Origin: Saprospiraceae bacterium
GTDB lineage: Bacteria > Bacteroidota > Bacteroidia > Chitinophagales > Saprospiraceae
Length of the DNA: 64,000 bases
Reading direction: 5' to 3'
Assembly (NCBI GenBank): GCA_016713025.1
Contig: JADJPZ010000002.1
Location: 372,001-436,000 of the forward strand
Numbering within the stretch: the stretch's first letter is position 1; each line of letters opens with the position of its first letter. The position numbers and the translations under genes were made by a program. Positions 56,314-64,000 of the stretch are shown here, piece after piece. A model generated the notes under the pieces. The model did not search any database and was not told where the DNA came from. It saw nothing but the letters and a program-made list of their open reading frames with translations.

Positions 56314-56520
56314 ATGAAGAACTTTTTTTTAATCATGATGATAACCATAGGTTTGGGGTGCAGCGAAGACGACATTTGTGTCGAAAAGTTGAAAGATGGT
56401 TGTGTATGTACCACACAATACGATCCCGTCTGTGGTTGCAATAACAAAACTTACGGCAATGCTTGTGAAGCTGCCTGTGCTGGTATAGAAGTATCTTATA
56501 CCGGAGAGTGTAAAAAATAA
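56314..56520 (+). CDS. Small Kazal-domain lipoprotein
   Basis: A 68-residue protein. The signal MKNFFLIMMITIGLGCS ends in a lipobox (GLGC), so the mature part is tethered to a membrane. The mature 53 residues carry seven further Cys in a Kazal-type array: CVCTTQYDPVCGCNNKTYGN…CEAACAGIEVSYTGEC. Kazal domains inhibit serine proteases through the loop before the PVCG core. Here it may protect the envelope from its own or foreign proteases. It is a single gene, convergent with rrf2. Confidence 0.88.
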   Translation: MKNFFLIMMITIGLGCSEDDICVEKLKDGCVCTTQYDPVCGCNNKTYGNACEAACAGIEVSYTGECKK

Positions 56521-56523
56521 ATA

Positions 56524-56955
56524 TTATCCTTTCAAAAACGTGTTGCCATTAGTGTATCCCTCTGTCATTTGGAACAAAGTAGTCGAGGCATACAAATTGA
56601 TTAGCTGTTCTTTTACTGGTTTGTATTGATGGTGAAAAGGACACGGCTGAATTTCTGAGCACTCTTTGAGGCCAAGACTGCACCTGTTGAGGATATTGCC
56701 GTCAAAAACTTCGATAATCTGATACAGTGATATAGATTTTATTTTTTCCAGATCTACATTGAATCCGCCTCCTGGACCTTTGGATGACTGTACTATCCCT
56801 TTTTTAACTAATTGACGAATGATTTTGGCTGTAAACGCTTCAGGTGATTCTATCATCCTGGCTACATCCTGCAAATTTGGTCTTTTCCCCTTGATGGTTT
56901 GACAGCAGATATAAATACAGGAGCGAATCCCATATTCGCAGGTTTTTGAAAACAT
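56524..56955 (-). CDS. Rrf2-family Fe-S-type regulator
   Basis: A 143-residue protein with an N-terminal winged helix (MFSKTCEYGIRSCIYICCQT, VARMIESPEAFTAKIIRQLV, SSKGPGGGFNV). Three Cys in RCSLGLKECSEIQPCPFHHQ follow the C-x6-C-x5-C spacing used for Fe-S cluster binding in IscR and NsrR. It therefore probably senses redox, NO or Fe-S state. It lies 12 bp downstream of the HMA-domain gene in the same direction and is probably cotranscribed. Confidence 0.9.
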   Translation of the reverse strand: MFSKTCEYGIRSCIYICCQTIKGKRPNLQDVARMIESPEAFTAKIIRQLVKKGIVQSSKGPGGGFNVDLEKIKSISLYQIIEVFDGNILNRCSLGLKECSEIQPCPFHHQYKPVKEQLINLYASTTLFQMTEGYTNGNTFLKG

Positions 56956-56967
56956 AAAAGTTGACCT

Positions 56968-57315
56968 TTATACTTTTTTATTTTTAACTGCAGGCTTGGC
57001 AGTATATCCCCTGTCTTCAATGATGGAAATGAGTTGTGATAGCTTAATTTTTGACTCATCAAAGGTGATCGTGCTGATACCTGTATCCAACTTAGTTTTG
57101 CTTTTTACTACACCTGATACCGTTTTAAATTTTTTATCGATACCATCAGCACATCCTTTCTGACAAGTCATGCCATCTACTGCGAGTTCTACTGTTTTGA
57201 TGGTTGCTGCAATAGCTTCTTTATTGCTTTTGTTAGCAGTATTTTGTGCAACAACTGACAAATTATTCATCACCATCAGTAAAAAAGCAAAAGAAATTAG
57301 TTTGAGAGTTTTCAT
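56968..57315 (-). CDS. Exported heavy-metal-associated (HMA) domain protein
   Basis: 115 residues from the ATG at 57313-57315, which gives the signal peptide MKTLKLISFAFLLMVMNNLS…VVAQ; a longer frame would spoil it. The mature part has an HMA ferredoxin-like fold: VELAVDGMTCQKGCADGIDK, KTVSGVVKSKTKLDTG and ISIIEDRGYTA. The metal site reads MTCQKGC (CxxxC), one residue longer than the usual CxxC of CopZ/MerP. It probably binds copper or a similar soft metal in the periplasm. Paired with an Rrf2 regulator. Confidence 0.85.
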   Translation of the reverse strand: MKTLKLISFAFLLMVMNNLSVVAQNTANKSNKEAIAATIKTVELAVDGMTCQKGCADGIDKKFKTVSGVVKSKTKLDTGISTITFDESKIKLSQLISIIEDRGYTAKPAVKNKKV

Positions 57316-57371
57316 TGCAAATGTTGTATATTTTAGAAAAAGTAACAACACTTAACAAAAAACAACTCCCT

Positions 57372-57406
57372 TTTGTTTAATTTGACTTGGCTTATCAATA
57401 CCTTTG
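57372..57406 (+). promoter_or_regulatory. Promoter of folB
   Basis: TTTG at 57372-57375 and TACCTTTG at 57399-57406, 23 bases apart (upper limit of the usual range). The -7 box lies 29 bases before the folB ATG. Confidence 0.55.
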
Positions 57407-57435
57407 TTTGTTGTTTTAACCATCGGATTTAATCA

Positions 57436-57786
57436 ATGAAAACAAAAGTATCAATAAAAGGGGCCGAGTTTTATGCTTTTCATGGTTACTATGAAGAGGA
57501 AAGGAAAGCCGGAAATACATTCATTCTGGATGCGGAAGTGGAGTTGAAATCATTTGACTCTATAGATGATAATATCAAAGATACTGTCAACTATGAGCAA
57601 ATCTACACTATCTGTAAAGAGGAAATGGCTCATACCCGAAAATTACTAGAGACGGTAGTATTCAGTATTGTAAGCAGGTTCAGGGATGAATTTGAAAACA
57701 TAGTATCAGCCAAAGTGAGATTAGAAAAATTAGGACCACAATTGGGAGGAAAAGTGGAAAAGTCAGTCATCGAAATGGAAATATAA
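57436..57786 (+). CDS. folB: Dihydroneopterin aldolase
   Basis: A 116-residue tunnelling-fold enzyme. VSIKGAEFYAFHGYYEEERK holds the pterin-site pattern (…F-H-G-x-x-x-E-E), then DTVNYEQIYTICKEEM, RKLLETVVFSIV (the Glu that anchors pterin) and RLEKLGPQLGG with the catalytic Lys region. It turns 7,8-dihydroneopterin into 6-hydroxymethyl-dihydropterin and glycolaldehyde in folate synthesis. The next gene follows after 44 bp. Confidence 0.92.
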   Translation: MKTKVSIKGAEFYAFHGYYEEERKAGNTFILDAEVELKSFDSIDDNIKDTVNYEQIYTICKEEMAHTRKLLETVVFSIVSRFRDEFENIVSAKVRLEKLGPQLGGKVEKSVIEMEI

Positions 57787-57830
57787 CTGACCTTATTGGT
57801 TTTGGAAAGGTTTTAAGCAACGACACCAAC

Positions 57831-58502
57831 ATGCATTATTCAAAAAAGACACTTAAGGAATCTATTATCATTCTGGCTGCAGAAAAAGTATTTGGAGAAG
57901 TTGGCTTCAAAAATGCCAAAATGGAAGATATTGCCAAAAAAGCAGGAATCACCAAAGTCACACTCTACACCTATTTTCAGTCCAAAGAAAACCTGTATCT
58001 CGCAGTGACATTCAAAGCTTTGCAATTGCTGATAGAACAATACTATCAGACGATCGACAGATATAAGGACGAAAAAGGAATTGACAGCGTTCTGGCTTTA
58101 TTAGAAACATTTATGACGTTTTGTGAGCAGAACTATCTGTACTCAGAAGCGCTGTTGGTATATTTTGCGATGATCAGATCTACTTCTTCAGGTTCTGATG
58201 AAGCCAAACTTACCGATGCCGTCAAAGACAGCTTATATTATGTTAAATTGCAGGATATGCACAATCTTCCGTTCAAGCTTACTGTAAAAGAGATAGAGAG
58301 AGGGAAAATTGACGGCAGTATATTGTGCTCTGTTGATCCCATGTTGGCAACACTGTTTGGCTGGACGTCAGTAGTCGGTTATGTAAAAGTCATAAGCGCA
58401 TCAGGAAAAAATGCCACACCATTTTTCAATATAAGTCTTAAAGAACTCAAAGACCTCAATCTCAAGATCACCAGACAAATGTTTTTAAACAAAAATATCT
58501 GA
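57831..58502 (+). CDS. TetR-family transcriptional regulator
   Basis: A 223-residue protein. The N-terminal helix-turn-helix reads AAEKVFGEVGFKNAKMEDIA, KKAGITKVTLYTYFQSKENLYLAV, a textbook TetR domain at residues 15-60. The C-terminal ligand domain is not assignable. It lies between folB and nadK, 6 bp before the latter, so the three may form a unit, although their functions are not obviously linked. No operator is recognisable. Confidence 0.88.
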   Translation: MHYSKKTLKESIIILAAEKVFGEVGFKNAKMEDIAKKAGITKVTLYTYFQSKENLYLAVTFKALQLLIEQYYQTIDRYKDEKGIDSVLALLETFMTFCEQNYLYSEALLVYFAMIRSTSSGSDEAKLTDAVKDSLYYVKLQDMHNLPFKLTVKEIERGKIDGSILCSVDPMLATLFGWTSVVGYVKVISASGKNATPFFNISLKELKDLNLKITRQMFLNKNI

Positions 58503-58508
58503 CATACC

Positions 58509-59393
58509 GTGAAGATCTTAATATATGGACACAGAATAAAAGATGAAGATGAAGTTTCTTATTTCAGACAATTATTAGAAGCTTTAACGGAGTCCGGTAT
58601 TGATCAATTTATCTTCGGACCACTTAAAACAGAACTAAGTCATCGTGGGCTAAGTGTAGATCATGTATCTGAGTTATCGACCTACGAAGAAATAAAAAAT
58701 GAACTTCCTGATTTTGTTTTGACGATGGGTGGAGATGGCACGATATTGCATGCTGTGACGATGGTGAGAGATTCAGGTATCCCTATATTGGGTATCAACC
58801 TTGGAAGACTTGGATTTTTGGCAAGTGTTGAAAAGAAAATTATCAGGAGAGCCATTCAATACCTGTTTAAGAAGGAATATACGATTGTTTCAAGATCCCT
58901 ATTGGGTCTGTCCAGCAATATTCCTGTTTTTGAAGATTTCCCATTTGCTTTGAATGACTTTACGCTCAATAAGAGAGATACTTCATCAATGATTACTATT
59001 CACATGTTTATTGATAATGTATTGCTCAATTCTTATTGGGCAGATGGAATCATTATCAGTACACCTACAGGATCGACGGGGTATTCATTAAGTTGTGGCG
59101 GTCCGATCATTTTTCCTGATTCAAAGACCCTTATCATTACTCCTGTCGCACCGCACAATCTTAATGTCCGCCCAATAGTTATTCCCGATTTTCATAAAAT
59201 TTCTTTGAAAGTAGAGGGCAGAACAGATAGTTTCATGAGTACTCTGGACTCCAGATATGAGACCATCACAAAGGATCACAGAATTGAAATTACAAAAGGT
59301 CACTTCCGGATAAACTTCGTTCAACTAAAGGGACATAGTTTCATGAAAACCATCAGCGAAAAACTGTTATGGGGAATTGATAAAAGAAACTGA
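58509..59393 (+). CDS. nadK: NAD kinase
   Basis: A 294-residue enzyme with GTG start. TMGGDGTILHAVTMVRDSGI contains the GGDGT catalytic and binding motif (near 74-78), followed by GINLGRLGFLASV, FALNDFTLNKR, WADGIIISTPTGSTGYSLS (NAD site) and ITPVAPHNLNVRPIVIPD. It makes NADP from NAD and ATP or polyphosphate. Starts 6 bp after the TetR gene. Confidence 0.95.
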   Translation: MKILIYGHRIKDEDEVSYFRQLLEALTESGIDQFIFGPLKTELSHRGLSVDHVSELSTYEEIKNELPDFVLTMGGDGTILHAVTMVRDSGIPILGINLGRLGFLASVEKKIIRRAIQYLFKKEYTIVSRSLLGLSSNIPVFEDFPFALNDFTLNKRDTSSMITIHMFIDNVLLNSYWADGIIISTPTGSTGYSLSCGGPIIFPDSKTLIITPVAPHNLNVRPIVIPDFHKISLKVEGRTDSFMSTLDSRYETITKDHRIEITKGHFRINFVQLKGHSFMKTISEKLLWGIDKRN

Positions 59394-59445
59394 TTTGTTA
59401 AACCTAAAAATCTAAAGTAAATAAAATAACTACATATAATTGCAT

Positions 59446-59453
59446 TATATTTG
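59446..59453 (+). promoter_or_regulatory. -7 promoter box of the Rpn gene
   Basis: TATATTTG fits TAnnTTTG and lies 46 bases before the ATG at 59500. It supports an independent transcript starting at the true, frame-shifted start of the Rpn gene. Confidence 0.5.
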
Positions 59454-59499
59454 TACTAAATCTATCATCTCAATAATTTAATTTTTCTTCTGATATTTG

Positions 59500-60467
59500 A
59501 TGACATACAAAATTTTCATGATAAAATCATCAAGGAGACATTCTCCAAACCTGCCTTGGCCAAAGAGTATTTTCGTCAATTCCTGCCTGAAAAATTGAAA
59601 GAACTGATCGATATAGAATCCATGACTATAGAAAATGGATCATATCTTACCGATGACATGAGAGAATATTTTGCAGATCTGCTTTTTAGGTTCAAACTAA
59701 AGCTTACGGGAGAAAAATTGGTCATTTCACTTTTGTTTGAACATAAGGCAAACCCTGATAAACATGTATTAATTCAAATAGGGCACTATATTTTCTCACA
59801 ATGGGTGAAAGAATTGAGAAATAAACAAAAAATAATTCCTATTATCCCGATGATATATTATCAGGGGAAAAAAGAATGGGAAGTGCCAAAAATAACAAAC
59901 CTCTTTAATGCGTACCCTGAAGAAATTCTGAAATATTTACCTACATTTGACTATATCTTTTTTGCTATAAACACACTAACAAAACAACAGCTGGATGAAG
60001 TGACAGATGTGATGCTAATGATTGCTCTCGCAGGTCATAATCCAAACATGGACCTTGTTTCTCTAATAAATAAACTTAATGATATCAAGTCTCTAAAGCG
60101 CATTGATGAATCAGACAGGAACTTTATAAAACATATATTTGTTTACAAACTGTGGACTTCTAAAACAAATAAAAAAGAAGTATTGTCATTAGTAAAATCA
60201 CTTCCAACACCTATAAACCATGATATTATGAGTACATACGATGCTATAAAAAAAGAAGGAAAACTTGAAGGAAAACTTGAAGGAAAACTTGAAGGAAAAC
60301 TCGAAGGAAAGCTTGAAGGGAAGCTTGAAGGGAAGCTTGAAGGAAAATTAGAAGCAAAATTGGAAATGATATATGCTATGTCTAATGATGGTTTTGATAT
60401 AGTTCGTATTGCAAAAATAGTAAAAATGTCACCAGAGGAAGTAAGTGATATTATAAATAAAAGGTAA
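59500..60467 (+). CDS. Rpn/PD-(D/E)XK nuclease-family protein with EGKL repeats (one-base frameshift near start)
   Basis: From the ATG at 59500 the frame reads MTYK and must gain one A in the A4 run at 59509-59512 to continue as NFHDKIIKETFSKPALAKEY, the conserved N-terminal HD-x-x-x-K motif of the Rpn (recombination-promoting nuclease, transposase_31) family. Without it translation could begin only at the TTG at 59556, losing this motif. Further family blocks: LLFEHKANPDKHVLIQIGHY and IIPMIYYQGKKEW. The full protein would be about 322 residues. The C-terminus has eight EGKL repeats and then a small helix-turn-helix-like end (GFDIVRIAKIVKMSPEEVSD). Confidence 0.85.
60255..60362 (+). repeat. 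12-bp tandem repeat coding EGKL, eight copies plus one variant
   Basis: GAAGGAAAACTT and one- to three-base variants are repeated eight times from 60255 to 60350, followed by a variant coding EAKL to 60362. The repeat stays in frame and sits between the nuclease part and the C-terminal helices. The first copies are identical and later ones vary, the mark of slippage at one end. Confidence 0.9.
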
Positions 60468-60756
60468 GGCAAATAACATAAATTTGTTTACGTAACTACT
60501 CAGGTACAACTCCTAAAGGATGCCTGCCAAATATAATTCAGGCTCTGTTGAAATATTCATAACCATGTAGGGAAATCTATGTTAAAACGGAGTACCGGCT
60601 TGATTTTGCTGATATTTTTGTCAAAGTGTTTTAGATATTTAGGTTGAAGTTAAACCGGTGTTTCGTTTTATTTTTTGAGTACTAAATGACAATTTAAACT
60701 ACAAACTCCTCTATATTTCCAATGTTTTGTTTCTTTGCATTATAAAAGAAAAAGAA

Positions 60757-61422
60757 TTGATCAGGATACTCGCCAATTTAATATCAGTACTACTTCATCC
60801 ATTGTTCATCATAGGATATGTGATGTTGTTCCTGATGTGGGCAAATCCGTACTTGTTTGGGTTTTCGGGAGATAAAGCTGAGGGATTGGTGGTCATCTCG
60901 ATTGTCAGTATTTCAGTGGTATTTCCCATGATTTCTATATTTATGATGAAAGCCTTAGGATTGATCAGCAGTATGGAGATGAGGGATAAAAATGAAAGAA
61001 TTGGTCCGCTGATAGTCACAGGATTATTTTATATGTGGTTGTATGTCAATATACGGAACAATGATAATATCCCTGCAGCATTATCTTTTTTTGTATTGGG
61101 ATGTACCATATCAGTATTTTTAGCCCTTACCATCAATAGTTTTACAAAAATCAGCTTGCACACCATTGCCGCAGGTGGTTTGGTGACAGGAATGACATAT
61201 ATTTTATACAACTTTTCCTACGGACATCTTGATGTTGCGATACCATCGCTCCAGACACAATTCAGAATGAGTGACAGATTGATTTTAATGATTATTTTAC
61301 TTATAGCCGGTGGAGTAGGTGCATCCAGATTGTATCTGAAGGCGCATAAAGAAAATGAAATCTACGGCGGCTATCTTGTGGGTATAATATCACAAATCAT
61401 TGCTATCAGAATATTTTTTTAA
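60757..61422 (+). CDS. Integral membrane protein, PAP2-like appearance
   Basis: About 221 residues from a TTG at 60757; a TTG at 60727 is possible but TTTCTTTG nearby looks like a -7 box. There are six hydrophobic segments (e.g. LHPLFIIGYVMLFLMWANPY, TGLFYMWLYVNIRNNDNIPA, ISLHTIAAGGLVTGMTYILY). The order and the MRDKNERIGPLIVTG loop are like Bacteroidota membrane proteins related to PAP2 phosphatases. The classic KxxxxxxRP…PSGH…SRxxxxxH catalytic residues are not all visible, so I do not claim activity. It lies 24 bp before dapD. Confidence 0.7.
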   Translation: MIRILANLISVLLHPLFIIGYVMLFLMWANPYLFGFSGDKAEGLVVISIVSISVVFPMISIFMMKALGLISSMEMRDKNERIGPLIVTGLFYMWLYVNIRNNDNIPAALSFFVLGCTISVFLALTINSFTKISLHTIAAGGLVTGMTYILYNFSYGHLDVAIPSLQTQFRMSDRLILMIILLIAGGVGASRLYLKAHKENEIYGGYLVGIISQIIAIRIFF

Positions 61423-61446
61423 TAAGAAACATAACGCAAATACTAA

Positions 61447-62262
61447 ATGGAAGATTTAAAAAACCTTATAGAAAAACTATGGGATGACAGAAGCCATATC
61501 ACATCTCCCGGATCGCAGGATGCTATAAGAGAAGTGGTTGAAATGGTGGATAAAGGTCATTTGCGGGTGGCTGAGCCTGATGGTGATGGCTGGAAAGTCA
61601 ATGACTGGGTTAAAAAGGCGATAGTTTTGTTTTTTCCCATTCAAAAGATGGAAACCATAGAAGTTGGGCCTTTTGAATTTCATGACAAGATTCCTCTCAA
61701 AAAGAATTTTGCTGAGCAGGGTGTTCGTGTAGTACCACACGCCATAGCCAGATACGGATGTTTTATCGAGTCGGGAGCAATTTTGATGCCTTCCTACGTC
61801 AATATAGGTGCATATGTTGGTGCGGGGACAATGGTAGATACATGGGCAACAGTAGGTTCATGCGCCCAAATAGGAAAAAACGTCCATTTATCAGGAGGTG
61901 TGGGTATCGGAGGTGTTCTGGAACCACCACAGGCAAGTCCTACGATCATTGAGGATAATTGTTTTGTAGGCAGCAGGTGTATCGTTGTCGAAGGAGTGAG
62001 AGTAAGGAAAGAAGCAGTGCTCGGTGCCAATGTGGTATTGACCCAATCTACACATATCATTGATGTCACAGGTACTGAACCGGTTATATATAAAGGAGAG
62101 GTGCCTGAAAGGTCGGTGGTCATTCCGGGAAGCTATACAAAAAAGTTTCCTGCAGGAGATTATCAGGTAAGCTGTGCTTTGATAATAGGTCAGAGAAAAC
62201 CATCTACAGACACAAAAGTATCTCTCAATGATGCACTTAGGGAGTATAATGTAGCGGTATAA
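61447..62262 (+). CDS. dapD: 2,3,4,5-tetrahydropyridine-2,6-dicarboxylate N-succinyltransferase
   Basis: A 271-residue enzyme of the succinylase branch of lysine/meso-diaminopimelate synthesis. The N-terminal helical domain (LIEKLWDDRSHI…VEMVDKGHLRVAEPDGDGW) is followed by a left-handed beta helix of hexapeptide repeats (GAILMPSYVNIGAYVGAGTM, VHLSGGVGIGGVLEP, IIEDNCFVGSRCIVVEGVRV), with the acyl-CoA binding end YQVSCALIIGQRKPSTDTK. Length and order are normal. The product feeds the peptidoglycan peptide, fitting the next gene dacB. Confidence 0.95.
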   Translation: MEDLKNLIEKLWDDRSHITSPGSQDAIREVVEMVDKGHLRVAEPDGDGWKVNDWVKKAIVLFFPIQKMETIEVGPFEFHDKIPLKKNFAEQGVRVVPHAIARYGCFIESGAILMPSYVNIGAYVGAGTMVDTWATVGSCAQIGKNVHLSGGVGIGGVLEPPQASPTIIEDNCFVGSRCIVVEGVRVRKEAVLGANVVLTQSTHIIDVTGTEPVIYKGEVPERSVVIPGSYTKKFPAGDYQVSCALIIGQRKPSTDTKVSLNDALREYNVAV

Positions 62263-62290
62263 TCAATTATAACAGTCATAAATCAGAATA

Positions 62291-63604
62291 ATGAGGTTTT
62301 GTATTAAAGTACTTTTTTTGGTTTTTGTCCTGGCCATAATGTCTTGTTCCACGACAAAAAAATTGCCATCTTCTGTTTTTTCATTGGATCAAGCCATTGA
62401 TACATCTAAGGTATTGGGCACGGGGTTTTCAGGAGTACATATTACTGATCTCAATACAAGTGAGGTCATATTTAGCAGAAATGCATCAAAATATTTTGTA
62501 CCCGCATCCAATACCAAAATTTTCACTTTATGGGCATCCCTAAACTATCTGGGAGACTCTATTCCTGCTCTGAAATATATAGAAACCGATACTTCATTTA
62601 CATTTTGGGGTACCGGAGACCCGACATTTATCCACCCTTATTTTCAGAAGTCATCCACTCTTGATTTTCTCAAATCAAAATCTCAATCAAAAAAGCTGCT
62701 TCAATCATATGGTCATTCTACCATAAACCACTTTGGAGAAGGATGGATGTGGGATGATTTTAATGATTATTATCAGCCTGAGATATCCACGTTTCCGGCT
62801 TATGGCAATGTACTCACTGTCAAAAAGGATAGTGCAGAGATATCAGGAAATCCGGAATATATGATGAACAGAGCCATCATGACATCTCAAACAAAAATTG
62901 TAAAAAGAAATCCTGAGTTCAATTACTTTTTATTGCCGGCTTTACTCGACACAATAAAATCTTACTACCAGGAGATACCCTATAAAGATGCGGAAAATGT
63001 CAATCGTCAGATACTGGGAGAGCTGATTGGTACAAACGTTAATCCAACTAATATACCGTTGCCGGTAGATGCTAAAACCGTCTACTCTATTCCCACAGAT
63101 ACGGTACTGAGAAGGATGATGCAGGTGAGTGACAATATGCTGGCAGAACAATTATTGCTTTTGACTGGTTTGACACAAAACGATACACTTTCGTCATCAT
63201 ATGCCATATCAAATGCCAAAAATAATTTGATGAAAGATTTGATCGATACCCCTATATGGGTAGATGGATCCGGCCTTTCCAAATATAATATGATGACTCC
63301 GCAATCGATAGTGCAACTATTGAAAAAAATGCACCAGCAAATAGATGAAAAAAGGCTGTTTTCGTTGATGGCTATCGGAGGGCAAAACGGATCGCTAAGA
63401 AATATGTTCAGGAGTAACGATGGTCCTTACATTTTTGCCAAAACGGGAAGCCTGGCTGGCGTGTACAACCTGAGCGGCTATATGATTGCCAGATCAGGGA
63501 GAAAGCTGATCTTCAGTTTTATGAACAACAATTTCAGTGGTTCGGCAACTCCTGTACGCAAGGAGGTTGAAAGGGTACTGAATCTGGTCAGGGAGAAGTA
63601 TTGA
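62291..63604 (+). CDS. dacB: D-alanyl-D-alanine carboxypeptidase/endopeptidase, PBP4 type (S13)
   Basis: A 437-residue lipoprotein: VLFLVFVLAIMSCSTTKK ends in a lipobox with Cys. The penicillin-binding motifs are all present: SxxK as ASNTKIFTLWASL (Ser near 73), SxN as SDNMLAEQLLLL (near 280) and KTG as FAKTGSLAGVYNLSG (near 383). Domains II/III of PBP4 lie between motifs one and two. It trims or cuts peptidoglycan crosslinks in the periplasm. It follows dapD after 28 bp, so the two may share a transcript. Confidence 0.93.
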   Translation: MRFCIKVLFLVFVLAIMSCSTTKKLPSSVFSLDQAIDTSKVLGTGFSGVHITDLNTSEVIFSRNASKYFVPASNTKIFTLWASLNYLGDSIPALKYIETDTSFTFWGTGDPTFIHPYFQKSSTLDFLKSKSQSKKLLQSYGHSTINHFGEGWMWDDFNDYYQPEISTFPAYGNVLTVKKDSAEISGNPEYMMNRAIMTSQTKIVKRNPEFNYFLLPALLDTIKSYYQEIPYKDAENVNRQILGELIGTNVNPTNIPLPVDAKTVYSIPTDTVLRRMMQVSDNMLAEQLLLLTGLTQNDTLSSSYAISNAKNNLMKDLIDTPIWVDGSGLSKYNMMTPQSIVQLLKKMHQQIDEKRLFSLMAIGGQNGSLRNMFRSNDGPYIFAKTGSLAGVYNLSGYMIARSGRKLIFSFMNNNFSGSATPVRKEVERVLNLVREKY

Positions 63605-63953
63605 TCTTTACGGTTATTTATTATTGTAATCAGCAGTTGCCGAAACATAAGCACCACATTTAAGATTGCCTAAACACTCCTAAAGTGGTCACTCATCATC
63701 CTACCAACTGACGTTTTATACTTTGTCGATTATTTTTGAAAAAATAACGACTATAAAACTTAACTTTACCACCCGCTTTAACGATGAATATACATGGCAA
63801 GAATAAATAAAACAACAAAGATTACTACTCTAAAACCCATTGAGCATTTTGAATTGTGCATCTTGTCACCGATGCAATTTTTACCAATAAAAAAAATGTG
63901 CTATAAAAAATAAATTGACATAAGTGGAATTGAATAATTAAATTTATACGGTT
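63605..63953. other. 349-bp intergenic region with an AT hairpin
   Basis: GTCGATTATTTTTG at 63725-63738 faces AAAAAATAACGAC to 63751, a near-perfect palindrome that contains TATTTTTG (63731-63738), a -7 type box. A 39-codon ORF at 63794-63913 (MARINKTTKITTLKPIEHFE…) has no recognisable feature and I do not call it. The motif AACACTCCTAAAGTGG near 63670 resembles part of the solo repeat end at 718-735. Confidence 0.4.
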
Positions 63954-64000
63954 ATGAGAATAGAAAGTATAAGACTTAAAAACTTTAAGGTATTCAAAAA
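63954..64000 (+). CDS. AAA/SMC-like ATPase, N-terminal fragment
   Basis: The window ends after 15 codons: MRIESIRLKNFKVFK. This is the standard first strand and turn of RecF/SMC/OLD-type AAA ATPases (M-x-I-x-x-[IL]-x-[IL]-x-N-[FY]-[KR]), which precedes the Walker A loop. Nothing more can be said about its class; such starts occur in RecF, AbiEii/OLD-like and many accessory ATPases. Confidence 0.65.
   Translation, partial: MRIESIRLKNFKVFK

Noticed and set aside
60255..60362. Tandem array that might be read as CRISPR-like
   Set aside because: The 12-bp units are contiguous, have no spacers and are in frame within a coding region.

Overview
The window is a low-GC (roughly 37-38% by eye), gene-dense chromosomal segment of a Bacteroidota bacterium. 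Evidence for this: promoters of the TAnnTTTG type, almost no Shine-Dalgarno sites, many short signal peptides ending before Gln (…GQ/AQ/SQ), and typical families of the phylum (DUF3857/transglutaminase proteins, GLPGLI/DUF4412-like proteins, DUF3127, FadL/OMPP1-type porin, archaeal-type ProS, POT transporters, short Nif3). A Saprospiraceae-like environmental lineage is my best guess, but that is inference only.

Layout. 1-404: 3' end of a cystathionine gamma-synthase/lyase type PLP enzyme. 894-1220: small exported protein, followed at once by an inverted-repeat element. 1718-10109 (minus): a block of secreted proteins: a 1100-residue TPR/MORN (YwqK-like) protein tightly coupled to a DUF3857-transglutaminase protein, a second DUF3857 protein whose catalytic triad is lost, and a DUF4412-like protein. 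10252-12591: M1 metallopeptidase. 13743-21737: a compact mannoside-use operon (GntR regulator, ROK sugar kinase, FucP-like MFS permease, mannose-6-phosphate isomerase, secreted GH38 alpha-mannosidase). 21772-22332: a decayed BRO-N/HsdS chimera. 22494-28777: tandem paralogous lipoproteins, small membrane proteins, a conserved cytosolic protein and a TPR protein. 29377-34842: two POT peptide transporters with a rhuM gene between them, then an exported protein. 34984-38838 (minus): exonuclease III, PaiB-like protein, DUF3127 protein, ProS. 39191-42054: Trp/Asn- and Ser-rich exported protein plus a FadL-like porin. 42174: tRNA-Val(UAC). 42333-46344 (minus): TPR protein, zinc-ribbon coiled coil, Nif3, degenerate MtfA-like protein. 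46658-47919: unknown protein and MOSC protein. 48234-49913: decayed IS1182-type transposase. 50015-55673: TetR-ABC-HlyD-TolC export operon ending in a short MscS-like protein; the ABC NBD is degenerate. 55780-59393: ABA4-like membrane protein, Kazal lipoprotein, HMA/Rrf2 pair, FolB, TetR, NAD kinase. 59500-60467: Rpn/PD-(D/E)XK nuclease-like gene with an EGKL tandem repeat. 60757-63604: membrane protein, DapD, PBP4-type DacB. 63954-end: start of an AAA/SMC-like ATPase.

Two cross-cutting signals stand out. First, five otherwise well-preserved genes each carry one missing base in a short A/T run. Restoring one base gives a normal full-length product in every case, so sequencing error must be excluded before calling them pseudogenes. 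Second, intergenic regions hold several small inverted-repeat families: three copies of a palindromic element of about 90 bp, an element with GAGTATGTTTA ends, and a shared CAAGC-GCTTG hairpin motif. I saw no CRISPR array, rRNA or prophage. No clearly new defence system is visible. The least explained units are the degenerate-NBD export operon, the MORN/DUF3857 block and the tandem lipoproteins.
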